DNA of 6,650 nt from an uncultured Prevotella sp. (GTDB lineage Bacteria; Bacteroidota; Bacteroidia; Bacteroidales; Bacteroidaceae). Of the stretch, positions 1 through 5,363 are shown in pieces. The notes beneath the pieces were generated by a model that had not been told where the DNA came from, made no database searches, and saw only the letters and a program-made list of their open reading frames with translations. Made by a program: the position numbers and the translations under genes. The stretch spans positions 1 to 6,650 of the forward strand of contig URDM01000110.1 of NCBI GenBank assembly GCA_900546575.1, read 5' to 3'. The first letter of the stretch is position 1. Each line of letters begins with the position of its first letter.

Positions 1-389
1 ACACCCATAACCGAATCGGGCACCTTGATCTTCATGTCCGACTTAACCTTGCATTGGCATCCCAAACGCCAGTTGTCCTTGATCTGCTTGCGTGTGAAGT
101 GAGGCTTCTCAGAGTCGAGAATCTCGCCACCACCTTCAAGCACCTGAACCTTACATTGGCCGCAGCTTGCCTTACCGCCGCAGGCAGAAGGCAGGAAGAT
201 ACCATTCTCGTTGAGTGTAGTCATCAACGAAGAACCCTGGGGCACGTTGAGGGTCTTGTCGCCATTGATTTCGATGTTGACATTACCACTCGGGCTAAGG
301 AACTTCTTAGCTACGAGCAGTATGACAACCAAGAGGAGTATCACAACAAGGAAAACTCCGATACTTGCAAATATAAATGATGTATTCAT
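1..389 (-). CDS. nqrF: Na+-NQR subunit F, NADH-oxidising flavoprotein (partial: N-terminal 129 codons)
   Basis: This subunit is the electron entry point of Na+-NQR: it oxidises NADH with FAD and passes electrons to a 2Fe-2S centre. Only the N-terminal part is in the window; the FAD/NADH-binding reductase domain lies beyond the left edge. Translation from the ATG at 389-387 gives one hydrophobic anchor (about residues 5-27, FIFASIGVFLVVILL onward), then a plant-type ferredoxin domain from about residue 36. The cluster ligands read ACGGKASCGQC followed by RLGC, that is Cys70, Cys76, Cys79 and Cys111, the same spacing as I recall for Vibrio NqrF. An extra Cys113 follows directly (GCQCKV). The start is supported by the membrane anchor and by an AAGGAGG ribosome-binding site ten bases upstream. 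It follows nqrE after 18 bases as the last nqr gene. No frameshift is seen in the visible part. Confidence 0.97.
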   Translation of the reverse strand, partial: MNTSFIFASIGVFLVVILLLVVILLVAKKFLSPSGNVNIEINGDKTLNVPQGSSLMTTLNENGIFLPSACGGKASCGQCKVQVLEGGGEILDSEKPHFTRKQIKDNWRLGCQCKVKSDMKIKVPDSVMG

Positions 390-399
390 AACGTTGAGT

Positions 400-406
400 C
401 CTCCTT
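400..406 (-). promoter_or_regulatory. Strong Shine-Dalgarno site of nqrF
   Basis: On the minus strand AAGGAGG lies ten bases before the nqrF ATG and directly after the tandem stop codons (TAATAA) of nqrE. This fixes the nqrF start. Strong Shine-Dalgarno sequences are uncommon in Bacteroidetes, so its strength is notable. Confidence 0.8.
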
Positions 407-407
407 A

Positions 408-1034
408 TTATATTTTAAGACCAGAGAAGCACATCATAGCCATAGCCATGAGTCCTACTGTGATGAATGTGATGCCGAGACCCTGCAGAGGCTTTGGCAC
501 GTCGCTATACTGCATCTTCTCGCGAATGGCACCCATAGCTACGATAGCCAAGGTCCAGCCGATACCGCTACCAAGAGCGTACACAAGAGCGTCAACAACA
601 CTACCTATATACTGCGAGTTGGACGGGTCGAGATTGATGCGCTGCTGCATGAAGAGCGAAGCACCCATGATGGCACAGTTAACGGCGATAAGCGGAAGGA
701 AAATACCCAGAGCCGCATAGAGCGACGGAGAGAACTTCTCTACTACCATCTCTACCAACTGCACGATACCTGCGATAACGGCAATAAAGAGGATGAAGCT
801 CAGATATGAAAGGTCTACGCCCTCAACCAGACAGTCGGGACCCAACACCTTGGTCTGCAACAGATAGTCGACAGGCACGGTGACGAGCAATACGAATGTC
901 ACGGCAAGACCCAGTCCCAATGAAGTCTTCACATTCTTCGATACGGCAAGGAACGAACACATACCGAGGAAGAAGGCGAATATCATGTTGTCCACAAAAA
1001 TGGACCGGAAGAAAAGGCTTATTAAATGTTCCAT
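408..1034 (-). CDS. nqrE: Na+-NQR subunit E, integral membrane protein
   Basis: NqrE is one of two homologous membrane subunits (with NqrD, and related to RnfA/RnfE) that together hold an iron centre in the middle of the membrane, between the NqrF 2Fe-2S cluster and the FMN of NqrC. The protein has 208 residues, close to the usual length of about 200, and is almost entirely hydrophobic, with about six membrane segments. Family landmarks are the start MEHLISLFFRSIFVDNM, FFLGMCSFLAVS with Cys26, and LIAVNCAIMGASLFM with Cys120. The two cysteines match the iron-ligand positions known in Vibrio. The gene ends in TAATAA, 18 bases before nqrF. Its upstream side is odd: 158 bases separate it from nqrD, filled with heptamer repeats and hairpins, and no Shine-Dalgarno sequence precedes its ATG (the leader reads ACAATTAAACA). 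The start is chosen because the N-terminus matches the family. Confidence 0.97.
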   Translation of the reverse strand: MEHLISLFFRSIFVDNMIFAFFLGMCSFLAVSKNVKTSLGLGLAVTFVLLVTVPVDYLLQTKVLGPDCLVEGVDLSYLSFILFIAVIAGIVQLVEMVVEKFSPSLYAALGIFLPLIAVNCAIMGASLFMQQRINLDPSNSQYIGSVVDALVYALGSGIGWTLAIVAMGAIREKMQYSDVPKPLQGLGITFITVGLMAMAMMCFSGLKI

Positions 1035-1192
1035 TGTTTAATTGTGAGTTTTGAGTTTTGAGTTTTGAATTATCGGCTGAGCCGATTTTGAATTGTTCAG
1101 TTATGAATTTGGTTGCCACCAATTCTCAATTCCTTAATTCAACATTGCGGCTATACCGCAACAATTCAAAATTCAAAATTCAACATTCAACA
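1035..1192. repeat. Heptamer-repeat and hairpin element in the nqrD-nqrE spacer
   Basis: This spacer is far longer than any other gap in the operon. Its left edge (1044-1071) is four tandem heptamers, GTGAGTT, TTGAGTT twice and TTGAATT. Its right edge (1163-1190) is four heptamers in the opposite orientation, AATTCAA three times and CATTCAA. The edges are therefore terminal inverted arrays able to pair with each other. Between them lie three hairpins: 1072-1086 (ATCGGC, 3-base loop, GCCGAT), 1105-1125 (GAATT, bulged T, GGT, loop TGCC, ACCAATTC) and 1145-1161 (TTGCGG, loop CTATA, CCGCAA). Their centres are about 36-38 bases apart. Degenerate heptamers (AATTCTC, AATTCCT, TTGAATT) fill the rest. 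No credible ORF or Bacteroidetes -7 box was seen. It looks like an intergenic repeat element or expanded low-complexity tract; whether it acts on nqr mRNA is unknown. Confidence 0.75.
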
Positions 1193-1816
1193 TTATTTTT
1201 CTTTATAAAAGTAAGCTCTATGAATCCATATTACGCATCCCAGGAGGATGAGCGCCATGGCTGGCATTGTCATCATACCATTGTTGAGATAGCCTGCATC
1301 GTAAACACTCTGCGGGATAAGCTGGAAGCCGAGCAATGAGCCACGACCAAACAGCTCGCGCAGACCGCCTACTGCTACAAGGATGTAGGCATAGCCAAGA
1401 CCGTTGCCCACACCATCAAGGAATGAAGGCCAAGGCTTGTTCTGCATGGCGAATGCCTCAAGACGACCCATGAGGATACAGTTGGTGATGATAAGACCTA
1501 CGTAAACCGAAAGTTCTACGCTCACGTCGTAAACGTAAGCCTTCAGAATCTGGCTGACGATAGTAACAAGAGCTGCAACTACTACCAACTGCACGATGAT
1601 ACGTATACGGTTAGGTATTGTGTTGCGGATGATTGAGATAATCACGTTGGCGAATGCTGTAATCACCGTCACGGCAAGACCCATCACGATAGCAGGCTTG
1701 AGCTGTGATGTCACGGCAAGAGCCGAGCAGATACCAAGCACCTGTACGAGGATAGGGTTGTCGAGGTTCAGAGGATTGGTGAATGCAGCCTTATTCTCTT
1801 TTGAAAACAAACTCAT
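1193..1816 (-). CDS. nqrD: Na+-NQR subunit D, integral membrane protein
   Basis: NqrD pairs with NqrE in the membrane and shares the intramembrane iron centre with it; both descend from a common RnfA/RnfE-like ancestor. The 207-residue product has the expected length and about six membrane segments. Family landmarks are NPLNLDNPILVQVLGICSA with Cys30 near the first membrane segment, the SQLKPAIVMGLAVT segment, and LIITNCILMGRLEAFAM with Cys113; the cysteines correspond to the iron ligands of the family. The segment PWPSFLDGVGNGLGYAYIL is also typical. The start is well supported by the matching N-terminus and by an AAGGAGGAGG ribosome-binding site that overlaps the nqrC stop codon, suggesting translational coupling to nqrC. 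The stop codon lies at the inner edge of the heptamer array that fills the following spacer. Confidence 0.97.
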   Translation of the reverse strand: MSLFSKENKAAFTNPLNLDNPILVQVLGICSALAVTSQLKPAIVMGLAVTVITAFANVIISIIRNTIPNRIRIIVQLVVVAALVTIVSQILKAYVYDVSVELSVYVGLIITNCILMGRLEAFAMQNKPWPSFLDGVGNGLGYAYILVAVGGLRELFGRGSLLGFQLIPQSVYDAGYLNNGMMTMPAMALILLGCVIWIHRAYFYKEK

Positions 1817-1825
1817 AATCTTTTT

Positions 1826-1835
1826 CCTCCTCCTT
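1826..1835 (-). promoter_or_regulatory. Extended Shine-Dalgarno site of nqrD
   Basis: On the minus strand AAGGAGGAGG lies nine bases before the nqrD ATG, and its first bases are part of the nqrC stop codon (TAAGGAGG). It is the strongest ribosome-binding site in the window and fixes the nqrD start. Confidence 0.8.
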
Positions 1836-2562
1836 ATTTAGATGTTAAGAATTTAGTGTACTCACCCAGGCAGTTCTTGAGCATATCGCTCACACCGTTA
1901 CAGGTAAGTGTAGCACCGGTTACGGCATCGCATTGTGTAGTAGGATCGCTTACTTCGCTCTTCTTTACTACAGAGAGAGCCACGCCTTCCTTGCCTGCTG
2001 CAAAGATGTGCTTACCCTTGAACTGATCCTGCCAAGCACGCGAGTCCTTGATTTCTGCTCCAAGACCTGCGGTCTCGCCCTCATGATTGAAGTAAGCGCC
2101 ATAGACAGTCTGTTTGTCGGCATTTACGGCAATATAGCCATTGATGCCACCCCAAAGACCCATACCATAAACCGGAATGACGTACTTGGTCTCGCCGTCA
2201 ACGTTGCAAACATACAAAGCAAGCTTGCCTTCCTTCATCGAAGCGCTATTGCAGAGGAATCCTGCCTTAGTGCCACCCTGCTCGCCCTGCTCTACCACTT
2301 CACCTTCGCGGTTGATGATTTCGTCGGCAGTAATCACCTTATTATATTTATCTGTAGCCTCAGCTCCGTCGATGTCGCGGATATTGAGAGCTGCGAGAAT
2401 CTGCTTCTTCTTATCGAGAGCCACGTTCTCGTCCTGCTGCGGCTTAAGTGTAGAAGACACGAAGGCAAGCAAGAACGCAACGATAACTACGATAACTACA
2501 GAATATACGATTGTATAGAGGTTTGAACTGGTGTTCAGTCCTTTCTTCTTTGTTTCTTCCAT
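1834..2562 (-). CDS. nqrC: Na+-NQR subunit C, covalent FMN-carrying protein
   Basis: NqrC carries a covalently bound FMN in a domain outside the cytoplasm and relays electrons from the NqrD/E iron centre to NqrB. The 242-residue protein has a short charged N-terminus (EETKKKGLN), one membrane anchor (about residues 16-38), then a soluble FMN-binding domain. Landmarks are YGMGLWGGINGYIAV (about 132-146), the HEGETAGLGAEI segment (about 160-171) and the flavinylation motif DAVTGATLT at 212-220. By comparison with characterised NqrC, Thr218 is the residue that would be linked to FMN by the flavin transferase ApbE, whose gene is not in this window. It is slightly shorter than Vibrio NqrC. It starts 12 bases after nqrB; the ATG has no good Shine-Dalgarno sequence but places the basic N-terminus and anchor correctly. 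Confidence 0.97.
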   Translation of the reverse strand: MEETKKKGLNTSSNLYTIVYSVVIVVIVAFLLAFVSSTLKPQQDENVALDKKKQILAALNIRDIDGAEATDKYNKVITADEIINREGEVVEQGEQGGTKAGFLCNSASMKEGKLALYVCNVDGETKYVIPVYGMGLWGGINGYIAVNADKQTVYGAYFNHEGETAGLGAEIKDSRAWQDQFKGKHIFAAGKEGVALSVVKKSEVSDPTTQCDAVTGATLTCNGVSDMLKNCLGEYTKFLTSK

Positions 2563-2574
2563 ATTCCCAAAAAG

Positions 2575-3735
2575 TTATTTGTTGGTCAAACGTTTCATTC
2601 GCTTAGAGATGTTCTTCTGTACTACACAGTAGTCGATGAGCGGAGCGAACATGTTCATGAAGAGGATGGCGAGCATCATACCCTCTGGATAACCAGGGTT
2701 CATAACGCGGATGATGACAGCCATAATGCCGATGATAGCGCCATACCAGTACTGTCCGCATTGTGTGCGGGCTGAGGTAACGGGGTCGGTAGCCATGAAT
2801 ACAGCACCAAAGCAGAAGCCACCCAATACGATGTGCTCATACCATGCGATAGGAGTCATGCCGAGAGCCTCGAATGTGTAGGCTGCTACAGCACCACCAA
2901 CGAACACGCTGAGCATAGTGCGCCATGAAGCGATGCCAGTCCAAAGCAGGATGACAGCACCTATAGCAATAGCTATAACGCTTGTCTCGCCTATTGAACC
3001 TGGGATAAGACCTGTAATCATGTCGCAAAGACTGTTGTTGACAGCTGCTCCCTGGGCAATCTCACCAAGCGGAGTAGCGCAGGTGAATGTATCAGGCAGA
3101 GTGTTGCCAAGTCCGAAGATTGTGTCGTTAGCCACCCATACTGCGTCGCCACTCATCTTGGTAGGATAAGAGAAGAAGAGGAACGCACGTGTAACGAGAG
3201 CCACGTTGAAGATGTTCATACCGGTACCTCCGAATATCTCCTTACCGATAACTACGGCAAAGGCTACGGCTATGGCAAGTGCCCACAACGGACAGCCTAC
3301 GGGGATGATGAGCGGGATGATGATACCCGAAACAAGGAAGCCCTCCTGAATCTCCTCGCCCTTCCATTGTGCCCAGGCAAACTCGATGCCGAGACCAACT
3401 ACGTAGCTGACGATGATTTTAGGAAGCACCTGCAATGCTCCATAGATGAACATTGAGAAGAACGAAGCGTCGGCCAAAGCGCCGGCAGCCTTATAGTTCT
3501 GGAATCCCACGTTGTACATACCGAACAGCAAAGCCGGAAGCAACGCTATTACTACGAAGCTCATGATACGCTTCGAGTCGATGGCATCGTGAATGTTTAC
3601 ACCGGTCTTGGATGTCTGGTTGGGTACAAACAGGAAAGTCTCAAAGCCGTCGAACAAGCTGCGGAAAGCGTGGAGCTTTCCATTAGGCTCGAAATTCGGC
3701 TTGATGTCGTTAAGATATTTTCTTAGAAAATTCAT
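2575..3735 (-). CDS. nqrB: Na+-NQR subunit B, integral membrane FMN/riboflavin subunit
   Basis: NqrB is the large membrane core of the pump: it takes part in Na+ translocation, carries covalent FMN and riboflavin, and lies at the quinone-reducing site; it is homologous to RnfD. The 386-residue protein shows family landmarks in order: LNDIKPNFEPNGK near the start, DAIDSKRIMSF (50-60), LPALLFGMYNVG (66-77), EIQEGFLVSGIIIPLIIP (128-145), GGTGMNIFNVALVTRAFLFF (169-188), GSIGETS (246-252), FMATDPVTSARTQ (313-325) and NPGYPEGMMLAILFMNMFAP (346-365). The expected flavinylation site reads DTFTCATPLGEIAQG at 215-229, with Thr221 as acceptor; the usual SGAT glycine is a cysteine here. The start is set by the N-terminal family match. 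The ATG has only a weak purine-rich leader (AAAGAGAAAAGT) and lies 28 bases after nqrA. Confidence 0.97.
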   Translation of the reverse strand: MNFLRKYLNDIKPNFEPNGKLHAFRSLFDGFETFLFVPNQTSKTGVNIHDAIDSKRIMSFVVIALLPALLFGMYNVGFQNYKAAGALADASFFSMFIYGALQVLPKIIVSYVVGLGIEFAWAQWKGEEIQEGFLVSGIIIPLIIPVGCPLWALAIAVAFAVVIGKEIFGGTGMNIFNVALVTRAFLFFSYPTKMSGDAVWVANDTIFGLGNTLPDTFTCATPLGEIAQGAAVNNSLCDMITGLIPGSIGETSVIAIAIGAVILLWTGIASWRTMLSVFVGGAVAAYTFEALGMTPIAWYEHIVLGGFCFGAVFMATDPVTSARTQCGQYWYGAIIGIMAVIIRVMNPGYPEGMMLAILFMNMFAPLIDYCVVQKNISKRMKRLTNK

Positions 3736-3763
3736 ACTTTTCTCTTTGTAATTAAATTAAATG

Positions 3764-5116
3764 TTAAGCATTCTCCTTGCGGAGCATGTCGAGACCCTGA
3801 CGCACGATGTGCTGGAGTTCGAGCTTCGACGAGTCTACAAACTCAGCCACGGCGAAGTCCTCAGGAGCCACCTCATAGATGCCAAGCTGCTCCATGCGGT
3901 CGATGTCGCCGGCTATGATGGCCTTGACGAGATATTCGCCATAGATGTCCATAGGCAGCACCTTGTCGTACTCGCCACTCATAATCATGTGACGCTCGCC
4001 ACCCTTTACACGGGCATCGAGGCTGTACTCCTTGTTCTTGCCCAAGAGCCATGAGAAGTAGCTGCGGTTGACTGAGAAGTCATTGGTACGCGGAAGTATC
4101 CAGCCCAACATCTCGTCTACGTTGTCGCCCTCAGGAATTGCTGTAATCTCTGAAGTGTGACCACCTACGAAGTCATCGGCTGTACACTTGCGACCAGTCA
4201 ACGGGTTGCCGTTGATGATGCGCACATGCTCGGTTGAAGCGAGCTTGCCTTCCAGAAGACTTGCGATGGGCTGACCTACGAGCACCTCGGCATAAGCCGG
4301 ATTGTTCACCTCGCTACCAGCTACAGCCACAAGGCGACGAAGGTCTACCTTGCCCGTGTTGAACAGTCGGCCGAAGAAGATAACGGCAGTCGGGTCTACA
4401 GTCCAAACCACCTCGCCCTTGTTGACGGGAGCGATGTTGTTCACCTGAACGCCTACGTTACCGGCAGGACAAGGACCGTCGAATACGTTCACCTCAACGT
4501 CCTTGGCTGATGTCAAGGCAGAACTTGTCTGCTGTGCACCAATACCGAGATAAGTCTTGGCAATCTTCGACAGAGCGGTCAAACCAGTCTGGAAGTCGTT
4601 CTCGTTGCCTTGCAGTTCAAACTCGAAGTTGCCTGCGAGAGGCATGTCGCGCAAAGCGCTTACGAAGATAGCGCGAGGCTTCTGGTCGGGAGTTGTTGAC
4701 ACAGCATAAGGCAGCTGGTTGATATAGCCGAACAATCCAGCCTCAAGCAGAGCCTTAACTACTGCATCGCCATCGAGCGAAGCCACCTGTTTCTGACCGA
4801 AGTCAACAAACTGCTGATCCTTGTCAGCCTCTACGACAACGCGCAATACCTTGCGACGGTCGCCTCTGACAACTGCCTGCACTACTCCACTCACGGGTGA
4901 GGCGAACTTGACGTCAGTCTGCTTCTTGTTGACAAACAGAGCGTCGCCAGCCTTCACGTGGTCGCCTTCGCGTACTACCACCTTCGGGGTCATGCCTACA
5001 AAGTCATCAGGTACAAGGGCATACTGGGCAGCAGCCTTCACCGGAAACTTCTGCTCGGCAGCCTTTCCTTTAAGGTTGATGTCCAAACCCTTACGTAACT
5101 TAATTACATTTGCCAT
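3764..5116 (-). CDS. nqrA: Na+-NQR subunit A
   Basis: NqrA is the peripheral cytoplasmic subunit of Na+-NQR, homologous to RnfC but without its iron-sulfur domain; it has been linked to quinone binding and carries no redox cofactor of its own. The protein has 450 residues, about the usual length. It opens with IKLRKGLDINLKGKA and a barrel-sandwich (biotinyl-like) region ending in VKFASPVSGVVQAVVRGDRR (69-88). The central part has FDGPCPAGNVGVQVNNIAPV (212-231) and GQPIASLLEG (281-290), then RIINGNPLTGRK (299-310). The C-terminus has the conserved LPMDIYGEYLVKAIIAGDID run (387-406) and ends EFVDSSKLELQHIVRQG. It is the first gene of the operon, with a 247-base gap upstream. The ATG lies in a very AT-rich leader without a Shine-Dalgarno sequence, as is common in Bacteroidetes. 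Confidence 0.97.
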   Translation of the reverse strand: MANVIKLRKGLDINLKGKAAEQKFPVKAAAQYALVPDDFVGMTPKVVVREGDHVKAGDALFVNKKQTDVKFASPVSGVVQAVVRGDRRKVLRVVVEADKDQQFVDFGQKQVASLDGDAVVKALLEAGLFGYINQLPYAVSTTPDQKPRAIFVSALRDMPLAGNFEFELQGNENDFQTGLTALSKIAKTYLGIGAQQTSSALTSAKDVEVNVFDGPCPAGNVGVQVNNIAPVNKGEVVWTVDPTAVIFFGRLFNTGKVDLRRLVAVAGSEVNNPAYAEVLVGQPIASLLEGKLASTEHVRIINGNPLTGRKCTADDFVGGHTSEITAIPEGDNVDEMLGWILPRTNDFSVNRSYFSWLLGKNKEYSLDARVKGGERHMIMSGEYDKVLPMDIYGEYLVKAIIAGDIDRMEQLGIYEVAPEDFAVAEFVDSSKLELQHIVRQGLDMLRKENA

Positions 5117-5159
5117 AAATATAAAAAATGATAAGATATTTGCTGATATTTGGGTTTAT

Positions 5160-5182
5160 GCCATAATTCATGGTTTTATGGC
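5160..5182 (-). promoter_or_regulatory. Hairpin in the nqrA leader
   Basis: A perfect 7-bp inverted repeat, GCCATAA (5176-5182 on the minus strand) and TTATGGC (5160-5166) around a 9-base loop, lies about 45-65 bases before the nqrA start. If transcription begins near 5190 it would sit at the very 5' end of the mRNA. An overlapping alternative stem (CCAT/ATGG) is also possible. It could be an RNA stabilising hairpin, an operator, or chance in AT-rich DNA. Confidence 0.4.
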
Positions 5183-5196
5183 TCCAAAGTTGCCTA

Positions 5197-5204
5197 CAAA
5201 ATTA
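5197..5204 (-). promoter_or_regulatory. Probable nqr operon promoter, -7 box
   Basis: The minus strand reads TAATTTTG, a full match to the Bacteroidetes primary sigma factor -7 consensus TAnnTTTG. Transcription would begin at about 5190, giving a leader of roughly 75 bases before nqrA. A -33 box (TTTG) is not clear: TTTA at 5221-5224 is 16 bases upstream, shorter than the usual 19-21. The position is sensible because it lies after the probable sotB terminator and before the first nqr gene. Confidence 0.5.
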
Positions 5205-5229
5205 ACAAAAATTTGTGAGGTAAAGGAAT

Positions 5230-5260
5230 AAAAAGCCTTAATAATTAACCGCATTAAGGC
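5230..5260 (-). terminator. Probable intrinsic terminator of sotB
   Basis: Read on the minus strand, GCCTTAAT (5253-5260), a 10-base loop and ATTAAGGC (5235-5242) form a perfect 8-bp stem followed at once by TTTTT (5230-5234). It lies about 100 bases after the sotB stop and just upstream of the nqr promoter. The stem is AT-rich with only three G-C pairs, so efficiency may be modest. Read on the plus strand it is followed by CTTTATT, but no plus-strand gene ends here. Confidence 0.6.
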
Positions 5261-5338
5261 CTTTATTAAATGTTTTACACAATCTTCATACGTTAATCTG
5301 CAATAATGACATTTCGACTTTGCAAAATACCACCTATT

Positions 5339-5359
5339 TTTTGTCTTATCCGGACAAAA
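5339..5359. repeat. Inverted repeat just after the sotB stop codon
   Basis: TTTTGTC (5339-5345) and GACAAAA (5353-5359) form a 7-bp stem with a 7-base loop, starting four bases past the sotB stop. On the minus strand the stem is followed by A residues rather than a U run, so it is not a classical terminator. It may be a 3'-end stabilising hairpin, with the second hairpin downstream doing the terminating. Confidence 0.35.
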
Positions 5360-5363
5360 TCAT

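Noticed and set aside
54..380. 108-codon open frame on the plus strand
   Set aside because: It is the shadow of nqrF, in which all four 2Fe-2S cysteines read correctly on the minus strand.
211..720. 169-codon open frame on the plus strand
   Set aside because: It is antisense to nqrF and nqrE, both well supported, and has no domain or ribosome-binding signal.
823..1122. 99-codon minus-strand frame overlapping the nqrE start and the repeat spacer
   Set aside because: It is out of frame with nqrE over most of its length, and its N-terminal part is translated repeat DNA.
1035..1192. CRISPR array
   Set aside because: The repeats are 7-base units without spacers and the three hairpins differ in sequence; no cas gene is nearby.
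1933..2526. 197-codon open frame on the plus strand
   Set aside because: It lies wholly opposite nqrC, whose protein has clear family motifs; the plus-strand translation is cysteine-rich and matches nothing I recognise.
408..5116. An Rnf complex (rnfA-G) rather than Nqr
   Set aside because: The gene order is A-B-C-D-E-F, NqrF has the plant-type ferredoxin motif and an N-terminal anchor, NqrA lacks the RnfC iron-sulfur domain, and no RnfB-like ferredoxin is present.
5117..5363. Riboswitch, for example an FMN element, before the flavoprotein operon
   Set aside because: Only short A-T-rich hairpins are visible and I cannot find the conserved core of any known riboswitch class.
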